Assembly (NCBI RefSeq): GCF_932274485.2
Contig: NC_065879.2
Location: forward strand, 64,191,459 to 64,255,458
Direction: 5' to 3'
DNA: 64,000 bases
Source: Patella vulgata
Taxonomy: Eukaryota > Mollusca > Gastropoda > Patellidae
Shown here piece by piece: positions 1 to 12,008 of this stretch. The notes beneath the pieces were generated by a model that saw only the letters and a list, made by a program, of their open reading frames with translations, searched no databases and was not told the DNA's origin. A program made the translations under genes and the position numbers. Position 1 is the stretch's first letter. Each line of letters begins with the position of its first letter.

Positions 1-220
1 CAACTTATAGTCATTCGGATGGTACGAAAAAACGAGGTCCCGTGTATAAAATGCGTGCACGTAAAAGAGCACTTGGCAGATTGAATTCGATATAAAAGTA
101 GGCCGTAGCACCGCTCTCCGGGCAAAATTACCCTCATAGCAAACTGTATGACGTATGCCCGTCTCCATTAGCCCAGTCCGGAGCAGAACATTAGGAGGAT
201 AAACCCGTTTTCATTTCCTT
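1..220 (+). mobile_element. SINE-A copy, 5' part cut by window edge
   Basis: This is the body and tail of the SINE-A family: the blocks GTGCACGTAAAAG, GAATTCGATATAA and GCCCGTCT..CATTAGCCCAGTC are seen, followed by a degenerate GATAAACCC tail. The tRNA-like head lies outside the window. It pairs with the copy at 9090-9390 as part of a larger direct duplication. Confidence 0.85.
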
Positions 221-2580
221 TTAACACCACAAAATATGGAATACACCTGAATGTACTATTGCTTTTACTTCTTCATTTGACAGAGTTCTTCATCATTTTA
301 TATATGAATAAAATTGCTTGCAATTATCTGATTTATAAATTCATCTGGTACTTTTATTGCGTTTTGTTCCTTATTAATATATCATATTGACCAAAGGCGT
401 TTTGTAGCCGAGGCGCTGGAGGCGCCAGCCTCCTCGCGAAAAAAGGGAGAAAAATGCTAAAACCGATGAGAAAAATGAAAATGTACCCTAGTTAGGGAGG
501 GAGGTCTGACAAAAGGGGTCCCTCTGGCCAAGGGAAAGGGCCCCCGAGTCAGAGTCAATCGTTTTCTATACACTGTTACTGTCGAATCCACTACTGAATG
601 AGAATGTAGTCATTGCATTGGCATGAAAACCATCAATCAAGAAATCACCTTTTCTGAAAACCTACTAATAAGCTATTCAGGAAAGAGATTGCTAGGCCGC
701 CTAGTATAGCATGGGTGCACTAGCCTTATTGTGCATTGAAGCTAATCTTCTGCACTTGATTAATTTGGATGAGATCATCAAAACTTTCGCGAGCCGCAAG
801 GCTAGAAAGGAGCATATCGTGTAACTGGAAGATGTAACGTCCTTGAACTTTCTTCAAAAATTATTTGAAATCCACCATATTCCATTAATTATTATTTGAT
901 TGAGCTCCTGGTACGAACAAGTGATTTGTTTCGCATTCAGGCTTCAGACGAGTATCGAATTAGGCCCCGGCCCTCAGATTAAACCGGCCTCGAGGGGCCT
1001 GGAGGATATGTCAGAATGCACCAAAATATTTTCTATTTTGCAAAGTTTCTCGACCTCCGGTGGCCGGGGTCAGAGAACCCCCACCCCTCCCTTGAAAGAG
1101 GGCACTCAAAATAGTATAGCCTCTGCCATGATAAACCTTAAAACGCCCCTGATATAGACAACATGTACCCACATAAATCATATGGTCATTTTACATGTGA
1201 TTATTGTTGTTGGAGATGGATGTTTTCAATGCGCGACCAAATGCAGTACAAAATGCCTTGACCTTAATGTAGTAAAATAATTATACATTAATGTATATGT
1301 AGCTATACCAAGAATTAATAACAGGTCTCAAATCTATGAAATATTGTTACTGATTATTTGTAAGCGACTTGATAATGACTAGATATCGAGCATAGTCGAA
1401 ACGTACCTTAGTAATAAGCAGTGTATATGTTCCATAGAATTGTCACCTATGTATTTTTAAGTTAATTACTAAATTATATCATACACAATTTTAAAAGACT
1501 TTTATAATCGCGTATATAATAACCCATTTTATTTCCATATCCACCAACCCCAAAAGAAGCATGTTGAAGTCTATGAATGCGGCAGTTATTCTTAATAGTG
1601 TCCACTCGTAATGTGGTGGGGGTTTTCCGAGCCCATTCTGATTATCTTTTATCACGAGTAAGGTTTTATCCAGAAAAGGGTTTTAAACGTTGACATAGTT
1701 ATTCAACCCTTCCTTTAATATCGAATAGTATCACCTATTAACAAATGGGGCCAACGTTACACATAGAGGGATTCTTAGAGTTTACAGTTGATGATTTCGG
1801 AACTAGTTACACGATTCAGGTATTAAACGACTGCACAATTGACAAGGATAGATCACACTGGGGGAGTTACTCGACCAACATCAGGATCGAACCCATGAAC
1901 TCGTGGTTAGCGAGCCAGTGTCACAGGCAATCTAAATTGGGTGACATAACGAAATAAACAATACATTAGCTTGTTGTTTGTTAGTTGTATTTTACGTCCG
2001 CTTCCACCGAGGTGATATCGCAGACAAGAAAATACATTAGCTGACACACACACAGTTTAAATTTGAATGGTGTAAGGAGCTTGAACACTCTTATTCATCC
2101 AGCCGTTCGTGGCTTACATAGTTCTTATGTAAACTATTGGTATTTGTTGATATTTTCCGGTGACCCCGGAATTCTAACAATATTCAAAATTCAATTTGAC
2201 ACAAAAGTACCAGGATCCACCCCTCTAACCGCCTTATTCAATTCCGGCTGTAATATCCTCTATTACTCAATATAAACTGAGAATAGCCAAAACTAACAAT
2301 GCTCACATTTATGCAGTTTATTGACAAAATCAAACGATAAATGATGTAATAGTAATCTCCTGTTATTGTAGAAATGTTCTTATTCCAAATATAAGTGGAG
2401 ATCAAACAATTCTTATGAATCACTTTTACAAAACCATTTTAGTAGTTGGTATGAAACAGCCCTGTTCTCCCATCGTTAGAAAATAGCACTTTGACTTTGG
2501 TTTAAAAAATAGTTTATTCAATAAACTGAATCAAGAGCCTATATAAGTTCTCTCAACCACTGGACGGGTGTCTCGATGGA
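221..2580. repeat. Left copy of a diverged direct duplication; no gene seen
   Basis: Three blocks here recur in the same order downstream: about 235-320 matches 9388-9510, 1230-1500 matches 10015-10250, and 2160-2540 matches 10290-10620. The repeats differ by scattered substitutions and indels. Small open frames in this stretch have no recognisable protein features and are not annotated as genes. Confidence 0.7.
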
Positions 2581-2587
2581 TGATGGG

Positions 2588-2864
2588 AACCACGGTGGCT
2601 CAGCGAGTGAGCCGTCGGATCGCTAACCTGGAGGTCGCGTGTTGTTCCCTGCATTGGCCGAAAAAGTTCATCAAATGATGAAGGACAGAGGCCCAACACG
2701 GGACAGCGTAAAAGAACCTTTGGCAGTTGGAATACAATATAAGAGTAGGCCGTAGTGCCGCTGTCCGGGCAACATTTCCCCCATAGCACACCGTATAGTA
2801 TGCTGGTCTTTATTAGCCCAGTCGGAGCAGAACACTAGGACGTTAAACCCCATTTCATTATCAT
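2588..2864 (+). mobile_element. SINE-A copy, near full length
   Basis: The copy begins with a tRNA-like head (ACGGTGGCTCAGCGAGTGAG) and a decayed B box, runs through the usual body, and ends in GACGTTAAACCCCATTTCATT. It is diverged from the other copies and so probably old. Confidence 0.85.
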
Positions 2865-3797
2865 AGCATTTTGTCTGTGATGGTGCTTTTCGACTCGACA
2901 GTCACTTAACCCCATAAACTTCTGACGTCAGAATTCCAAGTCCAGAGACATTGCTCAATTTAACTATGACTGGGAAAGGCTATGTCGTCCTTGAGTGGTC
3001 TAGCGCCTTTGTCATAATTGCTTTGGTTGCGACGCAATGCTTCTGTAGCTTGTACGTAACTTGGAAGTTGTGTGGGGGCAGACTAACCGAATTTTCTCCA
3101 CAGATGCCCCTCCCCAATCCACAATGTCAAGTACAGCACTAAATCTACACTTAGAGTATGTTCAACAAGAATTCTTCTCTCAATTGAAATCACATATATG
3201 TTTAAATGGGTATATTAAAGTCTGGATTTAAAACTCTGAAAAGAAGCAATACTTTTCATGATTACTGGAAGATCATGAATATTAATGGAACATGAAAACT
3301 AAATTGTTTGAATGCGGGGTGTTTAGAAATGGGTGTAAACCTGAGTTTCCGAAGGAAACCTTTAGAAAAACGATGTCATCCGTTTTGATTAGAAACGATC
3401 TAAATAGTCACTGCTAGTCCACATTACCACACGCTTGTTATTTTGATAACTTCTCAATTACGAACTCCACTTTCAAAAGTATATCATTATCGATATGTAC
3501 CGAGTTAAGATCTCTAGTACTACACAAAAATAAACCATTCAGATTTTCCACATTAAATTTGGTAATAGCACACAAAGTTGAGATGACATGTCAGTTCTAT
3601 TAATAAATTTGTAAGCGGCAGATATAAGTTAATGCAACCTCACTCGACAATCATAATAACTACTCATTTCCTATTACGAGATCGTGTACATGCTTAAACC
3701 ACGCGTCTTTTCAAGTGATCTTAAAAGATTCAAACTAAACTCAATCCAGTACAGTTTGCTACGAACAATATATGTATCATCTGGATTCAACTTTTGG
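2865..3797. other. Intergenic, nothing recognised
   Basis: There is no gene, repeat copy or RNA gene I can support here. Two opposite open frames near 3674-3899 run into the foldback arm and reflect its composition, not a protein. Confidence 0.5.
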
Positions 3798-3805
3798 ACT
3801 TCCTT

Positions 3806-5313
3806 ATGGTGGCTGATAGTGGCCATGTTTAATCTCGCCCTTTTCATAGCGCGACAACACGACATCACGACAGTATTGACGCAATCATACGACACTTAAC
3901 TCTGTCGTATCATCGTGTTATTTTTATCGTAACGTCGAGATGTCGACTTATTGTCCTAGTCTCTTTCTACAAGTCACAAAAATACAGCTGTACTCATTAC
4001 ATCAGATACATATACATAGATACATATAAATAAGACTCGTCAAAAGAGATAATAGGAAAACGTTGATTCGTTTTCTAAAAAAAAATGAAACATTTTGCGC
4101 CCAAAATTGAATTATATTTGGTATTACATTCAAAAAATCTAGAATCATAATAGCAGGACAAAAGTGAGTCAGCTATGTTAATTCCTTGAATAAGAAGTGG
4201 TGTCGGTAGGTATCGAACAAGTATGCATTGCCTCGTGTACGACACCCACCAATACTTATAGATTACTGAAGCGATAGTTTAGAAGCGATTTCAGAAGATT
4301 TCCAATTTATTTTATTAGAGTGGGAAGGGGATTATATAAAACCTCAAATCAGACCACATAAAATCACCGCATTGGTGTAGCACGCCATCCCAATAAGTGC
4401 AGGGGAGGTTTTTTATGAGGTGAAGAAAGCGATTTGCAGCTGTTATTGACCTTATCGCATATTCATCCGTTTGGCATCACTAATGGGATCGGGGCCTAGA
4501 TGATTAAAAATAGGCCCAGTATTGCCTTCAGCTATGAACACACTCCGAAAGTCCCCTACGCACCCCCCCCCCCTCTTATTTTGTTTAACAAATAATTTCG
4601 GAATCAATAAAATGGTAGGTCCCTATCAATGATGTTTGACACGACTGGAAATTAATGTGTCTAAAATTGATTAAACAACATAGGGTAGTAAATATTACAT
4701 TTTGAATCCGTATCAATGATACATTTAGGGTAGTAAATATTACATTTTGAATCCGTATCAATGATACATTTACTCAAAATGTTCCTTCCAATGGATCACC
4801 ATTTAACTTGAAAACAAGGGAAGCAGCCGATCGAAGAAAAAAAGATTTTAAAAAACAAGTTTCAATATGATAGTAGTGGTTCGGTCATGCATTTACATCT
4901 GTGGGTGTCATCCTTTCTTTGAAAGTAATGATTGTGCCAGATTTGAACAAAGTCCATCTAGATTCGCGGCCTGTAGGTAAAGTGTTGACAGATAAAACGT
5001 AAAAAAAAAACCAGACCTATAAAAATATATTTTCTAAAACTATTTTAGTTTTGAAATTATATTATTTTCACATGTGCTAAGTGTTTTAGTGAATAGTTAT
5101 AGAAAGGGTCTTGTAGATTAAGACTATAGCGCATGTGCACTGTGCAGTTTTAAACTTCCGAGACGACAAGTCGACAAGTCGATGATACGACAGTTTCGCT
5201 TTTTGTCGTGCCGTCGTATCATCGACTTGTCGTGGCGATAAGTCGATGATAAGACGGCACGACAAAATCGGGTCGATGACACGACAAAATCACGCGATCT
5301 TACGACAGTTTGT
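3806..5313 (+). repeat. Left inverted arm of the foldback element
   Basis: It pairs base for base with the right arm: the outer 90 bases are almost identical after complementing. It contains a local tandem duplication of about 46 bases (4682-4773, unit starting TAGGGTAGTAAATATTAC) that the right arm lacks. Confidence 0.85.
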
Positions 5314-6230
5314 TCTGTCGTAAGATCGCGTGATTTTGTCGTAAGATCGTGTGATTTTGTCGTGTCGTCGTATCATCGACTTATCGCCACGACAAGTCGA
5401 TGATACGACGGCACGACAAAATCACACGATCTTACGATAAAATCGGGCGATCTTACGACAGAACAAACTGTCGTAAGATCGTCTGATTTTGTCGTATCAT
5501 CGACCTCATTTTGTCGTGCTGTCGTATCATCGACTTATCGCCACGACAAGTCGACAAGTCGATGATACGACAAAACCAAACTGTCGTATCATCGACTTGT
5601 CGACTTGTCGTCTCGGAAGTTTAAAACTGCACATGCGCTATAGTCTTTATCTACAAGACCCTTCTATAAATATTCGCTAAAACACTTAGCACATGTGAAA
5701 ACAATATAATTTCAAAGTTAAAAGAGTTTAAGAAAATATATTTTTATAGGTCTGGGGTTTTTGTTTTTTTTTGTTTTTTTTACATTTGATCTGTCAACAC
5801 TCTACCTACAGGCCGCGAATCTAGATGGAATTTGTTCAAATTTGGCACAATCATTACTTTCAAAGAAAGGATGGCACTCTCGGAGGTAAATGCATGACCG
5901 AAGCACTACTGTCACATTGAAACCTGTGGTTTTTTTTTAAAAAATCTGTTTTCTTCGATCGACTGTTTCCCTTGTTTCAAGTTAAATGATGATCTATTGG
6001 AAAGAACGTATTGAGTAAATCTACGCTATCACTAAGACGGATTCAATATGTAATATTTCTCATTACTACCTATGTTGTTTAATCAATGCTATACATGTTA
6101 TTTTTCAGTCGTATCAAACATCATTGATATCATTTTATTGATTATGAAATTATTTGTAAAACAAAATAAGAGACGTGGGGGGGGGGGGGGCGTATGAGGC
6201 TTTCATAGTGTGTAATCATCTAGGCCTCGA
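5313..6230 (-). repeat. Inner inverted arm of the foldback element
   Basis: From the palindrome centre near 5313 this segment is the reverse complement of 5313 back to about 4490, including the poly-G/poly-C tract (6178-6191 against 4561-4573). It stops where a SINE-A copy begins. Confidence 0.8.
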
Positions 6231-6261
6231 TCCATTGTTTTTGGTGCTTGATATTTTGCGG

Positions 6262-6499
6262 GGGAGTCGCAGTGTCTAGGCAGGTAAGACGTTGGTTCGG
6301 TAACCCGAAAGCTGGGTGTTCGATCCCTTCATTGGACGAGAAAGTTCATCCAGATTTTACGACGAGGTCTTGTCAGTTGTGCTGAACAGAGGGCCTGGCA
6401 CGTAAAATATCCCTTGGTAGTTGGAATTCGATATAATGGTAGGCCATAGTGCGCTGTCCTGGCAAAATTTCGCTCATAGTATGGCGTATGCCCGTCTTC
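6262..6499 (+). mobile_element. SINE-A copy inside the foldback element, 3' truncated
   Basis: Head GCAGTGTCTAGGCAGGTAAG and B box GGGTGTTCGATCCC are followed by the SINE-A body. The copy ends at GCCCGTCTTC, where left-arm foldback sequence resumes at 6500. Confidence 0.8.
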
Positions 6500-6556
6500 A
6501 ATATGACAGTACTGGTTCGGTCATGTATTTACAACCGAGAGTATCATCCTTTCAGA

Positions 6557-6640
6557 GGATCGCGTGGCTACGTGGGCAAGACGCTGGCTAGCTAGCCTGG
6601 AGGTCGGGTGTTCGATCCCACACTGATCAGAAGTGAATAT
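6557..6640 (+). mobile_element. SINE-A tRNA-like head fragment
   Basis: Only the head is present (GCGTGGCTACGTGGGCAAGA and GGTCGGGTGTTCGATCCC). It is joined to an unrelated repeat at about 6636. It is not a tRNA gene: there is no acceptor-stem partner. Confidence 0.7.
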
Positions 6641-6870
6641 TCGCTAGGCCTCTGATAAGAATGACATCGATGCGACTTAATGAGTCCCCAATATTAACAT
6701 TATTCCTCCGACAAATTTAATTCTAAAAATTTTTTTTTTATGTATTAGAAAAATAAATAAAGACATTTGAAGTATTTGTAGGTAAAAAATATTTCCTATG
6801 TAGCGTAAATGGGTATTAAAATGAGTAAAAGGCATCATTCTACCCGAAGCAGTTACGTCTTATATAAACA
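6636..6870 (+). repeat. Unclassified interspersed repeat, copy 1
   Basis: The stretch from about 6636 to 6870, including GTAAATGGGTATTAAAATGA and GTAAAAGGCA, recurs at about 63608-63850 in the same orientation with many substitutions. No coding potential is seen. Family unknown. Confidence 0.6.
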
Positions 6871-6971
6871 ATGCACGCGCCATTGGTCCAATGATTGACA
6901 CCGCGTGACGTGATTGCATGTGTTGAAAACAGTCATCTTTTACAGAGATATTAGACGACTTTTTTCACAGA

Positions 6972-7191
6972 TTGGTTCGATCCCTGCATTGGCCGACAAA
7001 ATTCCCCCTTGTCAGTGATGCAGGACGGAGGGCCTGACAATGACAACTGTCTAGTCGTTCGGATGGGACGAAACACCGAGGTCCCGTGGACACATTGGCG
7101 TGCACGTAAAAGATCCCTTGGCAGTTGGATTTCGATATAAGAGCGGGCCGTAGCGCCGCTTCCCGGGCAATATTCCCTCATAGCACACTGT
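6972..7191 (+). mobile_element. SINE-A copy, both ends truncated
   Basis: It starts within the B box (GGTTCGATCCC) and carries the body blocks through CATAGCACACTG, then is cut where the foldback arm resumes at 7192. With the pieces upstream it forms a 6557-7191 block that interrupts an otherwise continuous arm. Confidence 0.8.
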
Positions 7192-7459
7192 CTTTGAAAG
7201 TAATGATTATGCCAAATTTGAACATCTAGTTCCGCAGTCTGTAGTTATACCAGAGGGTTGACAGATAACACCTTAAAAAAAAACAGATCTATGAAAATAT
7301 ATTTTCTAAACCTTTTTTAATTTTGAAATTATATTGTTTTCACGTGTGATAAGTGTTTTAGCGAATAGTTGTAGAAAGGGTCTTGTAGATGAAGACTATG
7401 ACGCATGTGCAGTTTTAAACTTCCGAGACGACAAGTCGACAAGTCGATGATACGACAGT

Positions 7460-8146
7460 TTGGTTTTGTCGTATCATCGACTTGTCGACTTGTCGTGTCG
7501 GAAGTTTGAAACTGCACATGCGCTATAGTCTTAATCTACAAGACCCTTTCTGTAACTACATGTATTCGCTGAAACACTTAGCACACGCGAAAACAATATT
7601 ATTTCAAAATTAAAAGAGTTTTAGAAATATATTTTTATAGGTCTGGTTTTTTCTTTGGGTTTTTTTACGTTTGATCTGTCAACACTCTACCTATAGGCCG
7701 CGAATGTAAACTGACTTTGTTCAAATTTGGCACAATCATTACTTTCAAAGAAAGCATGACACTCTCGAATGTAAATGCATGACCGAATCACTACTGTCAT
7801 ATTGAAATGTGTGTGTTTTTAAATCTTTTTCTTCGATCGCTGCTTTCCTTGTTTCATGTTAAATGATGATCCATTGGAAGGAACATATTGAGTAAATGTA
7901 CGTTATCACTGATACGGATTCAATATGTAATAATATTTCTCATGTTTAATCAATTTTTGACATATTATTTTCCAGTTGCATCAAACATCATTGATACCAT
8001 TTTATTGATTCTGGAATTATTTGTAAAACTAAATAAGAGACGTGGGGGGGGGGGGGGTATGAGGCTTTTAGAGTGTGTTCATAGTTGAAGATATTACTGG
8101 GCCTATTTTTACTCATCTAGGCCTCAATCCCATTAGTGATGTCAAT

Positions 8147-8192
<46 letters not shown>

Positions 8193-9030
8193 TTAACGTC
8201 CACTCGACACAAATTAGGTCATTTCGGGACTAACATATGGTTTAATTTTATTTCAATAAATCGTTTGCGCGTAGGGGTCTTTAGCAGTGGGAGGAAACCG
8301 GAGGACCCGGAGAAAACCCACGAGGTTTGACAGGCGACCCTACACCTTGTCACGTACAACCGGGGATTCAAAACCACGCCAGTTGACTCAATGACAGGCT
8401 GCGAATCGTTTTCTCCACCTCATTCAAAAAAACTCCTGCAACTATTGGGGTGACGTGCTGCACTATGATAATGCTGTGATTTTAAAGAATGTGACCCGAT
8501 TTGGGTTTTTTACAATCCCCTTCCCACCCTCTCTTCTGAAATCACTTTTAAACTATAGCTCCAGTCATCTATAAATATTGGTGGGTGTCGTACACATGGC
8601 AATGAATGCTTACTTGTTCGATACCTCCCGACACCACTTTTTCTTCAAGGAATTAACTTAGCTAACTCACTTTGGTCCTGCTATTGTAATTCTAGATTTT
8701 TTTAATATAATACCAAATATAATTCACTAGTGGACACAAAATGTTTCATTATTTTGAGAAAACAAATAATTAATCAACGTTTTCCTACTATCTCTTTTAT
8801 ATTTATCAAATCTACTACTTAGGCCTATATATGATGTAATGAGTACAGCTGTATTTTTGTGACTTGTAGAAAGAGACTAGGACAATAAGTCGACATCTCG
8901 ACGTTACGATAAAAATAACACGATGATACGACAGAATTTAGTGTCGTATGATTGCGTCAATACTGTCGTGATGTCGTGTTGTCGCGTTATGAAAAGGGCG
9001 AGATTTAAAATGGCCACTATCAGCCACCAT
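7460..9030 (-). repeat. Right inverted arm of the foldback element
   Basis: This is the complement of the left arm, from the palindrome centre near 7460 outward to the terminus. Relative to the left arm it holds one extra block, the SINE-B copy at 8143-8415, so that SINE entered after the arms existed. Confidence 0.85.
8143..8415 (-). mobile_element. SINE-B copy nested in the right foldback arm
   Basis: Read on the minus strand it has a tRNA-like B box (GGTTTTGAATCCCC), then GTACGTGACAAGG, CTCGTGGGTTTTCTCC, GGTTTCCTCCCAC and AATTTGTGTCGAGTGGACGT, ending in a TC microsatellite (seen as GA at 8147-8190). Confidence 0.85.
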
Positions 9031-9089
9031 ACTTCCTTGAAAAACAATAACGTTACTCGTTAAAACTGATGGTACTTGCGCCTGTGATG

Positions 9090-9390
9090 GAGCCACGGTC
9101 AGCAAGACGTTAGTTCGTTAACCTGGAGGGCTCGTGCTCGATCCCTGTGTTAACCAAGAAAGTTCATCAGGATGTTCTAGCGTAGTGCCCCTTGTCAGTG
9201 ATGCACGACAGAGCACCTGGAAAGGGACAACGAATAGTCGTTGGGGGTGGGAAGAAATAACGTGGTCCCGTTTACATATTTGAGTGCACGTAAAAGAACC
9301 CATGGCAGTTGGAATTCAATATATTGCCCCTGTCCAGGCACAATTCCCCTCATAGCCCAGTCAGTGCCGAACAGTAGGACGATAAAATAA
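9090..9390 (+). mobile_element. SINE-A copy
   Basis: GGAGCCACGG head, degenerate B box GTGCTCGATCCC, body and a decayed GACGATAAA tail. It is the counterpart of the copy at 1-220, with matching downstream flanks. Confidence 0.85.
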
Positions 9391-9965
9391 TATGGAATAC
9401 ACATGAATGTACAATTGCTTTTACTTCTTCATATGGCAGTGTTCTTCATCATTGTACATAATATATTGTATATGTATAGTATATATTTTGAATACAATTG
9501 CTTGTAATTATACGGAAGCTCAAATACGAACTGTTTTGGGTTTTTTTGTTTTGTTTTGTTTTTTGTTTTGTTTTTTTTTTTTGGGGGGGGGGGGGTCTTT
9601 TCGGCTTACTATTTGTATTTTTAATTTTTGATTTTGAAAAATAATTTCTAATTTCTATTTTTAATTTTGTAAATTAGTTTTTAATTTCTATTTTTAATTT
9701 TTAATTTTGTAAATTAATGTCCCCAATGTTATACTGATATGAGCTCTGTGTCATAAGGCCTGTCATTAAGTCAACCAGCGTGGCTTCGATTCCCTGATTG
9801 TGCGTGACAAGGAGTAGGGTCGCCTGCCCAATCTCGTGGGTTTTCAAAGGGTTTTCCGGTTTCCTCCCACTGCTAAAGAACCCTATGCGCAAGCGAATTA
9901 TTGAAATAAAATTAAATAAACCATATGTTGGTCCCGAAATGGCCTGATTTTTGTCGAGTGAACGT

Positions 9966-10003
<38 letters not shown>

Positions 10004-10625
10004 CTAAAAGTAGTACCAATGCCTTTACCGATGTAGTACAAATACCATTACATTAATGTAGCTATACCAAGAATTAATACAGAGTCACAATTCTTTAGAA
10101 TACCATTACTGATTATTACTGAGCGACTTGATAACGACTAGATATCAAGCGTAGTCGAAACGTATTTCAGTAATAAGCAGTGGTTGTATTTCACAGTATT
10201 GTCACCTATGTATTTCAACGTTCAACTACTAGATTTTATTATAAAATCCCAAAATATTCCAAATTATTGAATTTTACATAAATACTGAAGTTGTGGGAAA
10301 ATTTATACCAGGATGTACCACTCTAACCGCCTTATTAAATTCCGACTGTAATATCCTCTATCACTCAAATTAAACTGAGAATAGACAAAACTAACAATGC
10401 TCACATTCATGCAATATATCAATACAATCTAACGATAAATGATTTAATAGAAAGTCGTTTCCTGTTGCTGGAGAAATTTGAAGATCAAAACATTCTTATG
10501 AATCACTTTTCAGAAACCATTTTAAGACTTGATATAAAAACAGGCCTGCTGTCCCATCGTTGGAAAATGGAAGTTTGGTTTAAACAATATTTGTATCCAA
10601 TAAACTGAATGAAAAGCCCATATAA
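9391..10625. repeat. Right copy of the direct duplication
   Basis: The blocks listed for 221-2580 reappear here in the same order, but closer together; a SINE-B copy (9735-9999) sits between the first and second blocks. A T-tract/G-tract junction lies at about 9568-9595. No gene is seen. Confidence 0.7.
9735..9999 (+). mobile_element. SINE-B copy
   Basis: GGCTTCGATTCCCTG head, GACAAGGAGTAGGGTCGCC, GGTTTCCTCCCACTGCTAAA, then GGTCCCGAAATGGCCTGA and a terminal TC run at 9970-9998. The left side is flanked by degenerate poly-T/AAT-rich DNA. Confidence 0.85.
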
Positions 10626-11230
10626 GTTCTCTCCAAAAGAAAATAATATATAAATCTCATATTTACAATAAACAATATACATATATATATGTTTATCCAA
10701 TGCAACAGCAAAAAGCATTGGATAAACATATTTAAAAAGTTAGAATCTTTTACTATCTTTTATGTATTGCTGCACAATTTCAAATATATTATAATTGGTA
10801 TAGGGCTGGTTTTGTAGAATTGTTTTGAGACCGAGTAGACTTGACATATAAAAACTGTCACTTTATGTATATACACGTACCTGATTGGATCTGTGGTTTA
10901 TATAGATGCTGTATACACGTGATAAATCCTGTACAATGCAAAATAGTATGAATATGGGCATCAATAACATGGTTTAAATTTGTACATGCCACATCATTAA
11001 CGGAAACGCTGTCTATAATTATCAAACGGCGTGGAAAGTATGGTAAGCTTGACGTATTTATTTCTCTCGCGGTCCAATGTCCATTTCGTAATAGTTATTC
11101 AATATATATTATTACATACAAAAATACGTTTTGTTTAATTATGACAAAGCACAATTTATTGAAGATAAACATACATGATACACAACCTATGGGCAAAATC
11201 AAGAGCTTTTATATGTCAGTTATTATTGTA

Positions 11231-11527
11231 TGGAGTCGCAGTGGCTGAATAAGTAAGGAACTGGCTCACCAACGAAGCTGTCGAGGTTCGATCACGTGTT
11301 GGCCTAGAAAGTTTCCCAGGATTTTCCAGCGTGGTTTCCCCTTGTCAGTGGTGTATGACCGAGGGCTTGGCAACGAGAGTGTCTAGTCGTTCAGATGGTA
11401 CAAATATCCAAGGTCCCATGTACACGTGGGCGTGCACGGAAAAGAACCCTTTAAAGTTGGAAATAAGGGTGGGCAGTAGCCCGTGTTCCGTGCTGAAAAC
11501 TAGGACGTTAAACCCCATTTTATTTCA
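11231..11527 (+). mobile_element. SINE-A copy, diverged
   Basis: GGAGTCGCAGTGGCTGAATA head, GAGGTTCGATCAC B box, body with GTCTAGTCGTTCAGATGG, and the tail GACGTTAAACCCCATTTTA. Diverged and internally shortened near the GAATTCGATATAA block. Confidence 0.8.
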
Positions 11528-12008
11528 TGTCATTTTTGCCAATTGTCTGTATTTTTTTCAACTATATACAAGTACTCGCTATATATTATTGTAACGTCTG
11601 TTATTATAGTAGGATCGTTAAAGAGCGTATGGCTCTATTTTTTTTATATATTACATTGGTTCTTTTTTGGGAGCAGCATTGAAGTTGCTGTATTCACAGG
11701 CTGGAAAAGCAGGAAAACGAGTTTGGGGTAGCTAAATTTTCAAAACAAATTTCCCGACGGTCCTGTCTCCAAGATCTGTGAACGATTGATTGGAATTCGA
11801 GTCAGCCACCTTAGTTAGGTTATATAGTAGATTAGTTAAAGGTGATATATTCATTGGCTAGAAAAGCAGGAAAAGCGTTTGGTTTTTGAATGACTAATTT
11901 TCCAAATTTTCTTGGCGTTGGGGGGGGGGGTCTATACGGTAAGATTCGCTCATTCGCCTCTCGCAGACGACCGCCGACGTCATCTGTAACCATGCTGTTC
12001 CCCTAACA

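Larger units (their letters stand above)
3806..9030. mobile_element. Foldback-type DNA element with long inverted arms and 8-bp target duplication
   Basis: The two ends are inverted copies: ATGGTGGCTGATAGTGGCCA at 3806 and its complement ending at 9030. Both are flanked by the same 8 bases, ACTTCCTT (3798-3805 and 9031-9038). The left arm runs 3806 to about 5313 and the right arm about 7460 to 9030. Between them lie a second inward arm (about 5313-6230), a cluster of SINE pieces and a short left-arm piece (6500-6556 and 7192-7457), so the whole is two palindromes in one frame. Arm centres are built of short repeats of the CGATGATACGAC/GTCGTATCATCG type. No transposase is encoded, so it is non-autonomous. 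An 8-bp duplication is usual for hAT, P and foldback elements; the class is not settled. Confidence 0.85.

Noticed and set aside
5160-5630. Short palindromic repeats that resemble a CRISPR array
   Set aside because: The repeats face each other, spacing is irregular and there are no unique spacers. They are the core of the foldback element, in a eukaryotic context.
8136-8330. Open frame with a long Arg-Glu repeat
   Set aside because: It is the GA microsatellite of a SINE-B copy read as protein. The same applies to the minus-strand frame at 17720-17935.
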